A stretch of 64,000 nt of DNA, taken from assembly GCA_964630785.1 (NCBI GenBank), contig CAZVZG010000010.1, positions 1-64,000 of the forward strand, read 5' to 3'. Positions 25,167-34,385 of the stretch are shown here, piece after piece. The notes under the pieces are model-generated. The model was not told the DNA's origin. It saw only the letters and a list, made by a program, of their open reading frames with translations, and made no database searches. The stretch's first letter is position 1, and each line of letters begins with the position of its first letter. Made by a program: the position numbers and the translations under genes. The DNA is from JADLCX01 sp964630785. GTDB lineage: Bacteria > Planctomycetota > Phycisphaerae > Phycisphaerales > UBA1924.

Positions 25167-25658
25167 ATGCCTTACCGCATCTGCAAGTCCTTCGAGATCG
25201 AGTCCGGCCACCTGCTGAGCAAGCACCCGGGGGCGTGCCGCTATCCGCACGGGCACTCGCGCCGGGTCGAGGTGGTGCTCAGCGCCGAACGGCTGGACGA
25301 GCGCGACATGGTGTGCGATTTCAAGACCATCAAGCTCGCGCTCCAGGGATTTCTGGCCGCGTGGGACCACGCGCTGGCGATCAACAGCGCCGACCCGCTC
25401 CTGCCCGCCCTGCGTGGCGCGGCCGTACCCGGCATGGCCGAGCGGCTGGTCGTGCTGCGCGACACCGACCCGACCACGGAGGTGCTCGCCGAGCGCGTGT
25501 TCACGTACCTGCGCGAGGCGATGCGATCCGGGGCCGCGTACAGCGACGCCGACGGGTTGCGGTACGAGTTTCCCCCGGGGCTCAGGCTCGAACGCGTGCG
25601 CGTGGGCGAGACCTCTTCATCGTGGGGGGAGTATTACGAGGAACGCTCGGGCGGGTGA
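25167..25658 (+). CDS. queD: 6-carboxytetrahydropterin synthase family protein
   Basis: Makes 6-carboxytetrahydropterin from 7,8-dihydroneopterin triphosphate. The zinc histidines are in FEIESGHLLSKHP and YPHGHSRRVEV, the catalytic Cys is just before in GACRYPHGH, and DPTTEVLAERVFTYL carries the conserved Glu. At 163 residues it is slightly longer than typical QueD because of the loop AINSADPLLPALRGAAVPGM. Its position directly after queE supports QueD rather than a biopterin-pathway PTPS. The 5' flank is C-rich with no visible ribosome-binding site. Confidence 0.88.
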   Translation: MPYRICKSFEIESGHLLSKHPGACRYPHGHSRRVEVVLSAERLDERDMVCDFKTIKLALQGFLAAWDHALAINSADPLLPALRGAAVPGMAERLVVLRDTDPTTEVLAERVFTYLREAMRSGAAYSDADGLRYEFPPGLRLERVRVGETSSSWGEYYEERSGG

Positions 25659-26084
25659 GCGTTTGGGGGGGGACAATCGGCGGGAAGCCGACTCCACGGC
25701 TCAAACTCAACGCGATTCGTGGGCGAAGCCGATGAAGTGCGCGGCCTCGCGGACGAGAGTTCTCGACGAACATTCACCCGGCCGCCCGAGACGAACCGGC
25801 CGCTCCGGACGACAACTAGGACGTTGTTCTCCGGATTTTCACCCCCTGCTTCTTCCCTCTTTCTGCCGCTCGCGAACTGCCACGTCGTTGCGAGTCGCTC
25901 AGCGGAGGGGTGAGTGGGAGGGTGGCGTGGGAGCGGCGGGACGGGCCGTCCAAGTCCGAAAACGGCCGCCGGCGCGCGATCGAGCGACTTTGCGCCGCGT
26001 GTCCGCATCATCTGCACCTCATGTACGAATAGACGACCGGGCGTTCGCTCCGACAGTTCACGCAACCGGTGTGGAGATTGGCCA
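25659..26084. other. 426-base region with no supported gene
   Basis: Between queD and sixA. It starts with a G-run and lower-GC patches near 25800-25870. Open frames here lack family resemblance. No promoter hexamer at the usual spacing and no convincing hairpin were seen; sixA has its own GGAGA ribosome-binding site. Confidence 0.45.
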
Positions 26085-26660
26085 ATGCGGGTGTACATCG
26101 TGCGGCACGGGAAGGCCACGGAGCGGCCTGCGGAGGGGCGTGGAAGCGGGGGGCTTGGTGGTGGAGGCTCCGGCCCCTTCACCGACTTTGATCGCGAACT
26201 GACGGCGCGGGGCGAGGCCCAGGCGGCGTTTCTGGCCGAGCGCGTGGCCGCGGTCGACCCGCGACCGGACGTGATCCTCGCCAGCCGCTACCCGCGGGCC
26301 ATCCAGACCGCCCGGGCGATCAACGCGGCCCTTGGGTGCGCACTGGTGACCGAAGCCGGGCTGGAGGTCGACCGCGACGTGTCCGAGGCGATCGGCCTGA
26401 TCGAGCGCGAGCACGACGCGGGACGCAGGAGTATCGCGATCATCGGTCACAACCCGCAACTGGGCGAGCTGCTCGGCGTGCTGGCCAGCGGCCTGCCGCC
26501 GCAGGAGATGATCCTGCGGACCGGCGAGCTGGTGGCGCTGGACGTGCGCCCGCAGCAGATGGTCGGCTCGGCGAAGATCGTCGGCCGCCTGCGCCTGGGC
26601 CCCGACAAGAACGACGAGACGATCGTGGGCGGGGTGTTCGCGTTCACGGCGCGACGGTGA
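26085..26660 (+). CDS. sixA: Phosphohistidine phosphatase SixA-like
   Basis: A histidine-phosphatase-superfamily enzyme of 191 residues. The catalytic histidine is in VYIVRHGKAT, the second in IAIIGHNPQLGELL, and LASRYPRAIQTARAI carries the conserved Arg. Small size and the order of motifs match SixA, which dephosphorylates phosphohistidine in phosphorelay or PTS proteins. A Gly/Ser-rich insert (GRGSGGLGGGGSG) after the first motif lengthens the loop beyond normal. ATG 26085 has GGAGA about nine bases upstream. Confidence 0.8.
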   Translation: MRVYIVRHGKATERPAEGRGSGGLGGGGSGPFTDFDRELTARGEAQAAFLAERVAAVDPRPDVILASRYPRAIQTARAINAALGCALVTEAGLEVDRDVSEAIGLIEREHDAGRRSIAIIGHNPQLGELLGVLASGLPPQEMILRTGELVALDVRPQQMVGSAKIVGRLRLGPDKNDETIVGGVFAFTARR

Positions 26661-26732
26661 GCGCGAGCCGTGGTCGCGGGACTTCGCCGCTGAAGACGCG
26701 GCGCGGCGTGGCCGCAACCAAAGGCGAAGCAG

Positions 26733-26776
26733 GAACTCAGAGAAAGGGGAGAGCGCAGAGAGACTCAGAGAAAGTC
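26733..26776. repeat. Short direct repeats ACTCAGAGAAAG
   Basis: Two copies of ACTCAGAGAAAG (near 26735 and 26765) flank a purine-rich stretch in the 280-base gap between sixA and the aldehyde dehydrogenase gene. The patch is lower in GC than the neighbourhood. Otherwise this gap holds nothing I can name. Confidence 0.5.
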
Positions 26777-26940
26777 ACTTTGGATCAAACTCTGAGCTCC
26801 TCCCATGCCTCCCAGTCCTCTGAGTTCCTTCGGGGAGTCGTCGCAAAGTGCCGGGGAAGGCAGAAGCCCAGTTGGAAACTGGTTTGTCTCAGTGCTCTTC
26901 GTGTGCTCAGTGGTGAAGGTTGATGGAGGTCGAGGCGCGG

Positions 26941-28446
26941 CTATCGCGGCGCGTCATCCACCGTGCGAGGGACGTGCGCGGGGATGCCGTCCTTGAGCAC
27001 GTCGGGCAGGAGCGCGTCCGGCACGTCCTGCCAGCAGACCGGCCTGCACCATCGCCCCATCGCGTGCGGCCCCACGGCGGTGGATTCGGGCCGGTTGGTC
27101 GCGGGGTACGGCCCGCCGTGGACCATCGACTCGGCCACGCGAACGCCGGTGGGGACGCCGTTGACGATGATCCGCCCCGCGGTGGGCATGAAGCGTTCGA
27201 GCAGGCGGCGCGCCAGGGCGAGGTCCTGGGGCGAACCGGCCTCGCAGTGGATCGTGAGCGTGAGCGAAGCCGGCAGCGGGAGCGACTCGAACGCTTCGGG
27301 CGGCGTGCGGACGACCACGGCCGCGGGGCCGAAGACCTCCTCGTGCAGTTCGGCGTGCCACGCGAAGCGGTCGGCGGTGGTGACGAACGCGGCCGCGCGT
27401 GCGGCACGATTGGAGCCGGCGCGAGCGTCCGCCCGGCCGGCGATCAGGCCCACGCCCGGCACGGCGGCCACCTCCGCCACACGGCGCGCGTACGCCGCAC
27501 AGATCCACGGCGCGAGCATGTTTCGCTCCGGCGCGGCGTCGAGCCTCGCGCCCAGCACGTCGATCAGTTTCGCGCTGGGGTGGGCGCGATCGTCGCCCGG
27601 ATCGGGCACGAAGATCAGGCCGGGGCAGGTGCACTGCTGGCCGAAGCGTGCGAGGATCGAGTCGGCGAGCATGGCCGCGATGGCCTCGGCGCGTGCTGCG
27701 GCCGCGCCCGGGCAGATCAGCACGGGGTTGACGCTGCCCATCTCCGCGAACACGGGGATGGGCGTGGGGCGCCTGCGTGCGAGTTCGTCGATCGCCAGCC
27801 CACCGCGTCGCGAGCCGGTGAAGCCGACGGCCGCGATCGAGGGGTGCTGCACGAGTTGCTGCGCGGGCGCGAGGTCGGCGGGGTCGGTATTGGCGATGTA
27901 GCCGATGAGTGCCTCGTCGAGCCCGACGTTCCGCAGGCCCGCGCGGGCGCGGGCGAGGATGAGCCGGCCGGTCTTGGGGTGGGCCGGGTGCTCCTTGACC
28001 ACGACCGTGCAGCCCGCGGCCAGCGCGCTGGCGGTGTCGCCGCCGCAAACGCCGTAGGCCAGCGGGAAGTTGCTCGCGCCAAAGACCGCGACGGGCCCGA
28101 GCGGGACGAGCATCCGTCGCACGTCGTGGTTGGGGCCGAGGGCGTGATCGTGGGGGTGATCGATGGCCGCGCCGAGCCAATCACCCCGGCGGATGGTGAC
28201 GGCGAAGAGCCGCAGCGTGCCGACCATGCGGGCAAACTCGGGTTCGAGCTCGGCGGGTGTCAGCGCGGATTCCTGCGACGCGACGGCGACGATGTCGCCC
28301 CGGGCGCCGTCGAGCGACGCGGCGACGGATTCGAGCATCTCGGCCCGGCGGGCGGGCCTGGGCGGGGGCGTGGGCCGCAGACGCTCCACCGCCTCCATCG
28401 CCGCCTGGAGCGCGAACTGCTCTTCGATCGAGTTGAACAGGGGCAT
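26941..28446 (-). CDS. Aldehyde dehydrogenase, alpha-ketoglutaric semialdehyde dehydrogenase type
   Basis: An NAD(P)-dependent aldehyde dehydrogenase of 501 residues. VFGASNFPLAYGVCGGDTAS and AAGCTVVVKEHPAHP, the dinucleotide motif GFTGSRRGG, the general-base Glu in FAEMGSVNPV and the nucleophile Cys in RFGQQCTCPGLIF resemble the 2,5-dioxovalerate dehydrogenases used in sugar-acid or hydroxyproline breakdown. The substrate is inferred from that likeness only. A minus-strand TACGCT lies five bases from the ATG. It is divergent from comM. Confidence 0.82.
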   Translation of the reverse strand: MPLFNSIEEQFALQAAMEAVERLRPTPPPRPARRAEMLESVAASLDGARGDIVAVASQESALTPAELEPEFARMVGTLRLFAVTIRRGDWLGAAIDHPHDHALGPNHDVRRMLVPLGPVAVFGASNFPLAYGVCGGDTASALAAGCTVVVKEHPAHPKTGRLILARARAGLRNVGLDEALIGYIANTDPADLAPAQQLVQHPSIAAVGFTGSRRGGLAIDELARRRPTPIPVFAEMGSVNPVLICPGAAAARAEAIAAMLADSILARFGQQCTCPGLIFVPDPGDDRAHPSAKLIDVLGARLDAAPERNMLAPWICAAYARRVAEVAAVPGVGLIAGRADARAGSNRAARAAAFVTTADRFAWHAELHEEVFGPAAVVVRTPPEAFESLPLPASLTLTIHCEAGSPQDLALARRLLERFMPTAGRIIVNGVPTGVRVAESMVHGGPYPATNRPESTAVGPHAMGRWCRPVCWQDVPDALLPDVLKDGIPAHVPRTVDDAPR

Positions 28447-28451
28447 GGGTG

Positions 28452-28457
28452 AGCGTA
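28452..28457 (-). promoter_or_regulatory. Probable -10 element of the aldehyde dehydrogenase gene
   Basis: Reads TACGCT on the minus strand, five bases before ATG 28446. Confidence 0.5.
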
Positions 28458-28613
28458 GACCCGGGCCTTTGCGCCGGCGGGTGAAGGTGGATGAACAGGG
28501 ACTCAGGCTCGCACATGGCCCCGCCTCAATCCGTGCGGACCCGTGTCATCCGTGGCTGCTTGCGACCTCGCATCCCCGCTGCGGCGGGGCTATCGCGATC
28601 GCTCCGCGTTCGG

Positions 28614-28619
28614 TATGCT
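28614..28619 (+). promoter_or_regulatory. Probable -10 element of comM
   Basis: TATGCT lies six bases before ATG 28626 and fixes the start at this ATG over the longer open frame. Confidence 0.5.
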
Positions 28620-28625
28620 GCCTCT

Positions 28626-30398
28626 ATGCTCGCCCGCGTCCAGTCGTACGTGCTCCAGGGCATCGACGCCCTCCCGTGTGAGGTCGAGGTCGATTTCGAC
28701 CTCGGCGACTTCGGCGAAGAGAAGAAGCGCACGACCACGGTGGGCCTGCCCGACATCGCCGTGAAGGAGTCGATCGAGCGTGTGCGCTCGGCGATGGCCA
28801 ACTCCGGGTTTGTGCCGCAGAAGGGGCACACGCTCATCAACCTCGCGCCGGCGGACATCCGTAAGGAAGGGCCGCTGTACGACCTGCCGATCGCGGTGGG
28901 GCTGCTGATCACGCAGGGGGCGATCCAGCCCTCGGGCGGCGTTCGCGGTGGGCACGCCGGAGGCGGCGCGGGGGGCGGGTCGCGAATCGTGGTGAAGAGC
29001 GCGCGCGAACGTCGCGGCCTGCCGGTGGAGGCCGGTGGGGGTAGGGGGGGTGGGGGGGGCGCGCCCGCGAAGTTCGATCCCTTCGCCGAAGAACCGCCGC
29101 CGAGCGAAGGCGGGCCGGAAGCGGGCGGCGCCGACGAGGTCGAGCCGCTCGACCCGCGGCAATACCTCTTCGCGGGCGAGCTCGCGCTCGATGGCCGTCT
29201 GCGCCCCGTTCGCGGCGTGATCGCCATGGCCGCGCTGGCCAAGGCCCGCGGCATGCGCGGCGTGGTCGTGCCCGCGGCCAACGCGCCGGAAGCCGCAGTC
29301 GTGCCGGGCGTCGAGGCGATCGGCGCTTCGACCCTTCAGGAGGTGGTCGGCTACATCTCCGGGCACATGGAGGCACGCCCCCATCCGCCGGCGGACGTGG
29401 CCGCGCTCCTGGCGGTGGGCACCGCGCCGGTCGACTTTGTGGAGGTGCGCGGGCAGGAGGCGGTGAAACGGGCGCTGGTGGTCGCCGCGGCCGGATCGCA
29501 CAACATCGTCATGCTCGGGCCCGCGGGCACGGGCAAGACCATGATGGCCCGAGCGCTGGCCGGCGTGCTGCCGCCGCTCACGCCGGAGGAGGCGATCGAG
29601 ATCACCCGCATCTACTCCGCTGCGGGCATGCTGCCCACGGGCGGCGAGGCCGGGGCCGTCGCGCCGGGGATGACGTCGGGGCTGATCACCGTGCGTCCGG
29701 TGCGCACGCCGCACCACACGGCAAGCTCCGCGGCGATCGTCGGAGGCGGCGCGGTGCCGCGCCCGGGCGAGATCAGCCTGGCGCACAGGGGCGTGCTGTT
29801 TCTGGATGAGTTGCCGGAGTTCCCGCGCGACGTACTGGAGACCTTGCGACAGCCGCTCGAAGACCACGTCGTGACGATCGCACGCTCGCACAGCGCGGTG
29901 CGGTTCCCCGCCAACTTCATGCTTGTGGCCGCGATGAACCCGACGCCCAAGGGCGACCTGCCCGCCGACGAGATCGGCAAGCGGGCCATGGACCGCTACC
30001 TCGCCAAGATCAGCGGCCCGCTGATCGACCGCATCGACATCCACGTCGAGGCGCCGGCCGTTCCGTGGAAACAGTTGTCGTCGGCCCCCAGGGGTACGAG
30101 CAGCGCGCAAATGCGAGAATCCGTGCTCGCGGCACGCGAGCGGCAGATCGCGCGTCAAGGCCCGACGACCCCCAACTCACGCCTCAGCGGCAAGCAGCTC
30201 GACAAGTTCGCTCCGATGAGCGACGAGGCCCGGACCATGCTCGGTCAGGCGATCACCGAGCTGGGACTGAGCGCCAGGGCGTACGACAAGGTGCGGCGCG
30301 TCTCACGCACGATCGCCGATCTGGCCGGTTCCGACGCGATCGGCGCCGACCACGTGGCCGAGGCCGTGCAATACCGGCTGCTGGACCGCAAGGTGTGA
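28626..30398 (+). CDS. comM: ComM/YifB-type Mg-chelatase-like AAA ATPase
   Basis: A hexameric helicase-like ATPase that in other bacteria promotes branch migration during natural transformation. The N-terminal Lon-like domain has VGLPDIAVKESIERVR and INLAPADIRKEGPLYDLPIA; the AAA core has MLGPAGTGKTMMA, GVLFLDELPEF and RFPANFMLVAAMNP. Two oddities: a 70-residue Gly-rich insert at about residues 100-170, and NPTPKG where most homologues have a cysteine-rich NPCPCG zinc cluster. The length of 590 exceeds the usual 500 because of the insert. Confidence 0.9.
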   Translation: MLARVQSYVLQGIDALPCEVEVDFDLGDFGEEKKRTTTVGLPDIAVKESIERVRSAMANSGFVPQKGHTLINLAPADIRKEGPLYDLPIAVGLLITQGAIQPSGGVRGGHAGGGAGGGSRIVVKSARERRGLPVEAGGGRGGGGGAPAKFDPFAEEPPPSEGGPEAGGADEVEPLDPRQYLFAGELALDGRLRPVRGVIAMAALAKARGMRGVVVPAANAPEAAVVPGVEAIGASTLQEVVGYISGHMEARPHPPADVAALLAVGTAPVDFVEVRGQEAVKRALVVAAAGSHNIVMLGPAGTGKTMMARALAGVLPPLTPEEAIEITRIYSAAGMLPTGGEAGAVAPGMTSGLITVRPVRTPHHTASSAAIVGGGAVPRPGEISLAHRGVLFLDELPEFPRDVLETLRQPLEDHVVTIARSHSAVRFPANFMLVAAMNPTPKGDLPADEIGKRAMDRYLAKISGPLIDRIDIHVEAPAVPWKQLSSAPRGTSSAQMRESVLAARERQIARQGPTTPNSRLSGKQLDKFAPMSDEARTMLGQAITELGLSARAYDKVRRVSRTIADLAGSDAIGADHVAEAVQYRLLDRKV

Positions 30399-30537
30399 AG
30401 GTCTTGGGGGCGCCGGGAGGCGCGGCGAGGCCACATTATCGGAAGTGGATTCCTGAATCTCAGCGGCGGTTCACCCGTTCGGGCTCGCCGTGCTCCCGCG
30501 GTCAGGGGTTTGCTCGGCGCGGCGTCGGCCTTTTCTC

Positions 30538-30566
30538 TTGCACGATCCCCGGCAAAGCAGTAGATT
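30538..30566 (+). promoter_or_regulatory. Sigma70-type promoter of the dihaem oxidoreductase gene
   Basis: TTGCAC at 30538-30543 and TAGATT at 30561-30566 are 17 bases apart. The start codon is 63 bases downstream with AGGAGG before it, so this gene has a normal leader, unlike many neighbours. Confidence 0.65.
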
Positions 30567-30629
30567 CGATTGCATGAGCGTCGGTGGCGAGGTCGCCGCT
30601 CGGTGCTCCCCTGCATCAGGAGGACGATC

Positions 30630-32090
30630 GTGAAGACTGCTCGATTGTTGTTGGTGGCGGCGTCGTTGGCGGCCGCGTCGGGTGCGCTCGCGCAAGGCAT
30701 CGGCGAGCAGCCGGCGTGTCCGCCGCACATGGATCAGGCCCTGATCGATGCCGGCCTGGTCAACATCAACCAGCTTCAACAGCAGGGTCAGTTGATCTTC
30801 GACGCTCGATTCAACTTCCTGGACGGTCGGGGCCGCCCATTCTCCACGGGCACGGGCGCGCCCCGCTCTACGCCGGGGCCCGACTTCATCCGCACGTCGT
30901 CGCCCGAGGCGACGAGCTGCGCGGGCTGTCACAACCAGCCGCGCTCGGGCGGCGCGGGCGACATCGTCGCCAACGTATTCGTGCTGGCCCAGGGGCTCGA
31001 CCCGGTGACGGAGTCGGTCTCGCCTCAGTTCAGCGACGAACGGAACACGCTGGGCATGAACGGCGCTGGGCCGATCGAGATGCTTGCGCGCGAGATGACC
31101 GCCAGGCTCCAGGAGATCCGCGAGCACGCCCGTGACGAGGCGGTCGCGACCAACCAGCCCGTCACCAAGAACCTGCGAGCCAAGGGCGTGGACTTCGGCA
31201 CCATCACCGTGCTTCCCAACGGCAAGGTAGACCCGACGGGCATCGAGGGTGTCGATTGGGACCTGGTCGTCAAGCCGTTCAGCCAGAAGGGTGTGGTGGT
31301 CTCGATCCGCGAGTTCAACAACAACGCCCTCAACCACCACCACGGCATGCAGACCGTCGAGCGATTCGGCGCCGACACCGATCCGGACGGTGACGGCAAG
31401 ACCAACGAGATATCCATCGGCGACGAGACCGCGCTCACGATCTTCCAGGCCGCGCTGAACACGCCCCAGCAGGTGCTGCCGAACACACACCGGGCCCGCC
31501 GGGCCCGCACCCGGGGCGAGCAGTTGTTCACCGAGGCGGGCTGCGCGAGCTGCCACGTGCCCGCGTTCACGCTCAACAGCCGGGACTTTACCGAGCCCAA
31601 CCCCTACAACCCGCCGGGCAACCTGACGCCCTCGCAGGTCACCCACGTGTTCAGTTTCGACATGACCCGCGACGGGGAGCGTCCGGGGCTGGAGCGGCGC
31701 GGGCGTCACAGCGCGGTGATCCGTCCCTTCACCGACCTCAAGCGCCACAACCTCAACGACGACGAGATCAACCACTTCGCCAACGAACTCGTGCCGCAGG
31801 GCATGATCAACGGCAACGACCCGGCGTCGAACTTCACGATCGCGCCCTATCCCCGCCCGACCGAGGACTTCCTGACGCGCAAGCTGTGGGATTGCGGCAA
31901 CACCGCGCCCTACGGCCACCGGGGCGACCTCAGCAGCATCACCGAGGCCATCATCGAGCACGGCGGCGAGGGCCGGCAGTCGCGCGAGGCGTTCCTCGCA
32001 ATGCCGGAGTACGACCAGTCGTGCATCGTGGAGTTCCTCAAGAGCCAGCAGGTGGTCCCGCCGCAGGCCCCGAGCGGCGGAGGTCAATAA
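30630..32090 (+). CDS. Exported dihaem c-type cytochrome (dihaem oxidoreductase / thiol oxidoreductase family)
   Basis: A periplasmic redox protein of 486 residues. The GTG start is supported by AGGAGG at 30619-30624 and gives the signal peptide KTARLLLVAASLAAASGALA. Two haem-binding motifs are visible, CAGCH at residues 97-101 and CASCH at 305-309, the arrangement of the DUF1111 dihaem family related to cytochrome c peroxidases. The C-terminal part has YGHRGDLSSITEAIIEHGGE, a family signature. The electron partner is unknown. A GC-rich hairpin follows the stop. Confidence 0.85.
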   Translation: MKTARLLLVAASLAAASGALAQGIGEQPACPPHMDQALIDAGLVNINQLQQQGQLIFDARFNFLDGRGRPFSTGTGAPRSTPGPDFIRTSSPEATSCAGCHNQPRSGGAGDIVANVFVLAQGLDPVTESVSPQFSDERNTLGMNGAGPIEMLAREMTARLQEIREHARDEAVATNQPVTKNLRAKGVDFGTITVLPNGKVDPTGIEGVDWDLVVKPFSQKGVVVSIREFNNNALNHHHGMQTVERFGADTDPDGDGKTNEISIGDETALTIFQAALNTPQQVLPNTHRARRARTRGEQLFTEAGCASCHVPAFTLNSRDFTEPNPYNPPGNLTPSQVTHVFSFDMTRDGERPGLERRGRHSAVIRPFTDLKRHNLNDDEINHFANELVPQGMINGNDPASNFTIAPYPRPTEDFLTRKLWDCGNTAPYGHRGDLSSITEAIIEHGGEGRQSREAFLAMPEYDQSCIVEFLKSQQVVPPQAPSGGGQ

Positions 32091-32116
32091 GACCGCCCAG
32101 GTGTGCGAAGCGAACG

Positions 32117-32153
32117 CGCGGCCCGACGGCCCGATGCCGTGACTCGGGCCGCG
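32117..32153 (+). terminator. Terminator-like hairpin after the dihaem oxidoreductase gene
   Basis: CGCGGCCCGA (32117-32126) pairs with TCGGGCCGCG (32144-32153); an inner CGGC/GCCG stem fills the loop. There is no U-tract, so termination is a reasonable guess only. Confidence 0.45.
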
Positions 32154-32245
32154 TGCTCGCGCCCGGCGAGGGCTTAGGGACTGCATGTTGAGCGTGGAGA
32201 CGGGGCCTCGCCGGGTGTCGGCGCGGGCCGATATCCTCCACCCTC

Positions 32246-34342
32246 ATGCACAAGGACGAACCCGCCGGAGCGACCCCGACCGCAACCCGCGTGGCTGCGG
32301 CCGCGGGGATCGTGTTCGCAAGTTTGCTCATCGGCTGCGCTTCGACAACGCGGACGTCGCGCGCGGTCGCCACCGCCGCTCCCGTAGCGACCGGCTGGGC
32401 CGACGCCTTCGCGCCGCCCCCGATGCCCGAACCCAACGAGGTCCGCACCGCCTCCGGCGAGCCGGGCCCGGCGTACTGGCAGCAGCGCTGCGACTACGCG
32501 ATCCACGCCACGCTGGACGAGCAGGCCCGCACGATCACCGGGCGCGAGACGATCACCTACACCAACAACTCGCCCGACCCGCTCGCGCACCTGTGGTTCA
32601 ACCTGGAGCAGAACCTGTTCCGGCCGGCCAGCGAGGGCGCCCGGCTCACCCGTCCCAGCCAGCGGTTCGGCAACCGCGACGGCTTCGACGGCGGCTTCAC
32701 CATCGCGTCGGTCCAGGTTCACGGGCAACCCGCGACGCTGGACGTGCACGACACGATCGCCCGGATCGATCTGCCCTCGCCGGTCGCGCCCCGCGGCGGC
32801 CGTGTGGAAGTCACCATCGCGTGGAGTTTTCCCATCCCGCCCTACGGCGCCGACCGCATGGGCATCGACAAGGCCCGCGACGGCGACATCTTCGAGATCG
32901 CGCAGTGGTTCCCCAACGTGTGCGTCTACGACGACGTGCACGGGTGGAACACGCTGCCCTACCTCGGCCAGGGCGAGTTCTACACCAACTTCGGTGCGTT
33001 CGACGTGTTCCTGACCGTGCCCCGCTCGCACATCGTCGCCGCCACGGGCGAGCTTCAGAATCCGGAGGAAGTGTTGACCGTGGTACAACGCGAGCGGCTT
33101 TCGTCTGCTCGCGCCACGGGTGATTCGGTCGTGATCCGCGGCAAGGACGAGATCACGGATCCCGCCACGCGCCCCGGCTCGCCTGCCGACGGCCCGCTCA
33201 CGTGGCACTTCAAGGCCGACAACGTCCGGACGTTTGCGTGGGCGAGCTCGGCGTCGTTCCTGTGGGACGCCTGCTTCGTGCCGGGCTCGGGCGTCGGCTC
33301 CGACGGCGACCCGACGCGCGGACGGGGCACGCTCTGCCAGGCGTTCTATCCGCGCGAGGCCGCGCACGTGTGGGGGCCGGACGCGCTCGGCGGCGGCAGC
33401 ACGCAGATGCTGCGGGCGTCGATCGAGCACTACGGCAAGAAGTGGTTCGCCTACCCGTACCCCGTCGCCAGCAATGTCAACGGGATCGTCGGCGGGATGG
33501 AGTACCCCATGCTCGTGTTCTGCGGCGGCGGCCGGGCCGAGCCCGACCACACCGACACGATCCCCTCCGCCAAGGACGCCGAGCGCGGGCTCTTCGGCGT
33601 CACGGCGCACGAGATCGGGCACAACTGGTTCCCCATGACGGTCAACACCGACGAGCGGCGGCACGCCTGGATGGACGAGGGCTTCAACACCTTCATGAAC
33701 TACTACGCGAGCCTGGAGCGCTACCCGAACACCGTGCCGCACCGCGGCAACGCCCGCGTCTGGGCGCGCGACAACCCCAAGCCGTCCGAGCAGCCGATCG
33801 ACGTGCCCGCCGACCAGCTCGTCAAGGGCACACTCGGCAGGCAGCAGTACGAGAAGACATCCGTGGGCCTGGTGCTGCTGCGCGAGGTGATCCTCGGGCC
33901 GGAGCGGTTCGACCCCGCCTTCCGCGCTTACATCCGGCGATGGGCGTTCAAGTCGCCGCGCCCCTGGGACTTCTTCCGCACGATGGAGGACGTCTCGGGC
34001 GAGGACCTGGGCTGGTTCTGGCGCGGCTGGTTCTACGACACCGGCGTGCTGGACCAGGCGGTCGAGTCTGTCTCCCAGCCGAAGGCCGGGAGTTCCGACA
34101 AGGACGGCGACGCGCGGGCCGTGTTCGTCAACCGCGCCCGGCTCGTCATGCCCCTGGTCTACCGCGTCAAGTACGAAGACGGCTCGCACGAAACGCATCG
34201 CGTGCCCGTGCAGGCGTGGGCGTCCACGAACCGCTGGGAGGCGGCCTGGGACACCCACGGCCGCACGATCAAGGAAGTGGTGATCGACCCCGACGAAGAC
34301 TTCCCGGACGTGAACGTCAAGAACAACCGGTGGGAGAAGTAG
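32246..34342 (+). CDS. M1-family zinc metallopeptidase lipoprotein
   Basis: A 698-residue aminopeptidase-like protein. The N-terminus has a hydrophobic stretch ending in the lipobox LLIGC, so it is probably anchored in a membrane. The catalytic block is GVTAHEIGHNWFPM with the third zinc ligand Glu in HAWMDEGFNTFMNYY, the spacing expected for HExxH-x18-E M1 peptidases, preceded by NGIVGGMEYPM in place of GAMEN. A beta domain comes first. TATCCT lies eight bases before the ATG, and no ribosome-binding site is seen. It is followed after 43 bases by a tricorn-type protease, suggesting a peptide-degrading pair. Confidence 0.9.
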   Translation: MHKDEPAGATPTATRVAAAAGIVFASLLIGCASTTRTSRAVATAAPVATGWADAFAPPPMPEPNEVRTASGEPGPAYWQQRCDYAIHATLDEQARTITGRETITYTNNSPDPLAHLWFNLEQNLFRPASEGARLTRPSQRFGNRDGFDGGFTIASVQVHGQPATLDVHDTIARIDLPSPVAPRGGRVEVTIAWSFPIPPYGADRMGIDKARDGDIFEIAQWFPNVCVYDDVHGWNTLPYLGQGEFYTNFGAFDVFLTVPRSHIVAATGELQNPEEVLTVVQRERLSSARATGDSVVIRGKDEITDPATRPGSPADGPLTWHFKADNVRTFAWASSASFLWDACFVPGSGVGSDGDPTRGRGTLCQAFYPREAAHVWGPDALGGGSTQMLRASIEHYGKKWFAYPYPVASNVNGIVGGMEYPMLVFCGGGRAEPDHTDTIPSAKDAERGLFGVTAHEIGHNWFPMTVNTDERRHAWMDEGFNTFMNYYASLERYPNTVPHRGNARVWARDNPKPSEQPIDVPADQLVKGTLGRQQYEKTSVGLVLLREVILGPERFDPAFRAYIRRWAFKSPRPWDFFRTMEDVSGEDLGWFWRGWFYDTGVLDQAVESVSQPKAGSSDKDGDARAVFVNRARLVMPLVYRVKYEDGSHETHRVPVQAWASTNRWEAAWDTHGRTIKEVVIDPDEDFPDVNVKNNRWEK

Positions 34343-34368
34343 GGCCGCACGGGCCCGCGGCGCGCCGT

Positions 34369-34374
34369 TACACT
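34369..34374 (+). promoter_or_regulatory. Probable -10 element of the tricorn-type protease gene
   Basis: TACACT lies eleven bases before the GTG start at 34386, so the leader would be only a few bases. Confidence 0.45.
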
Positions 34375-34385
34375 CCGGGACTCGC

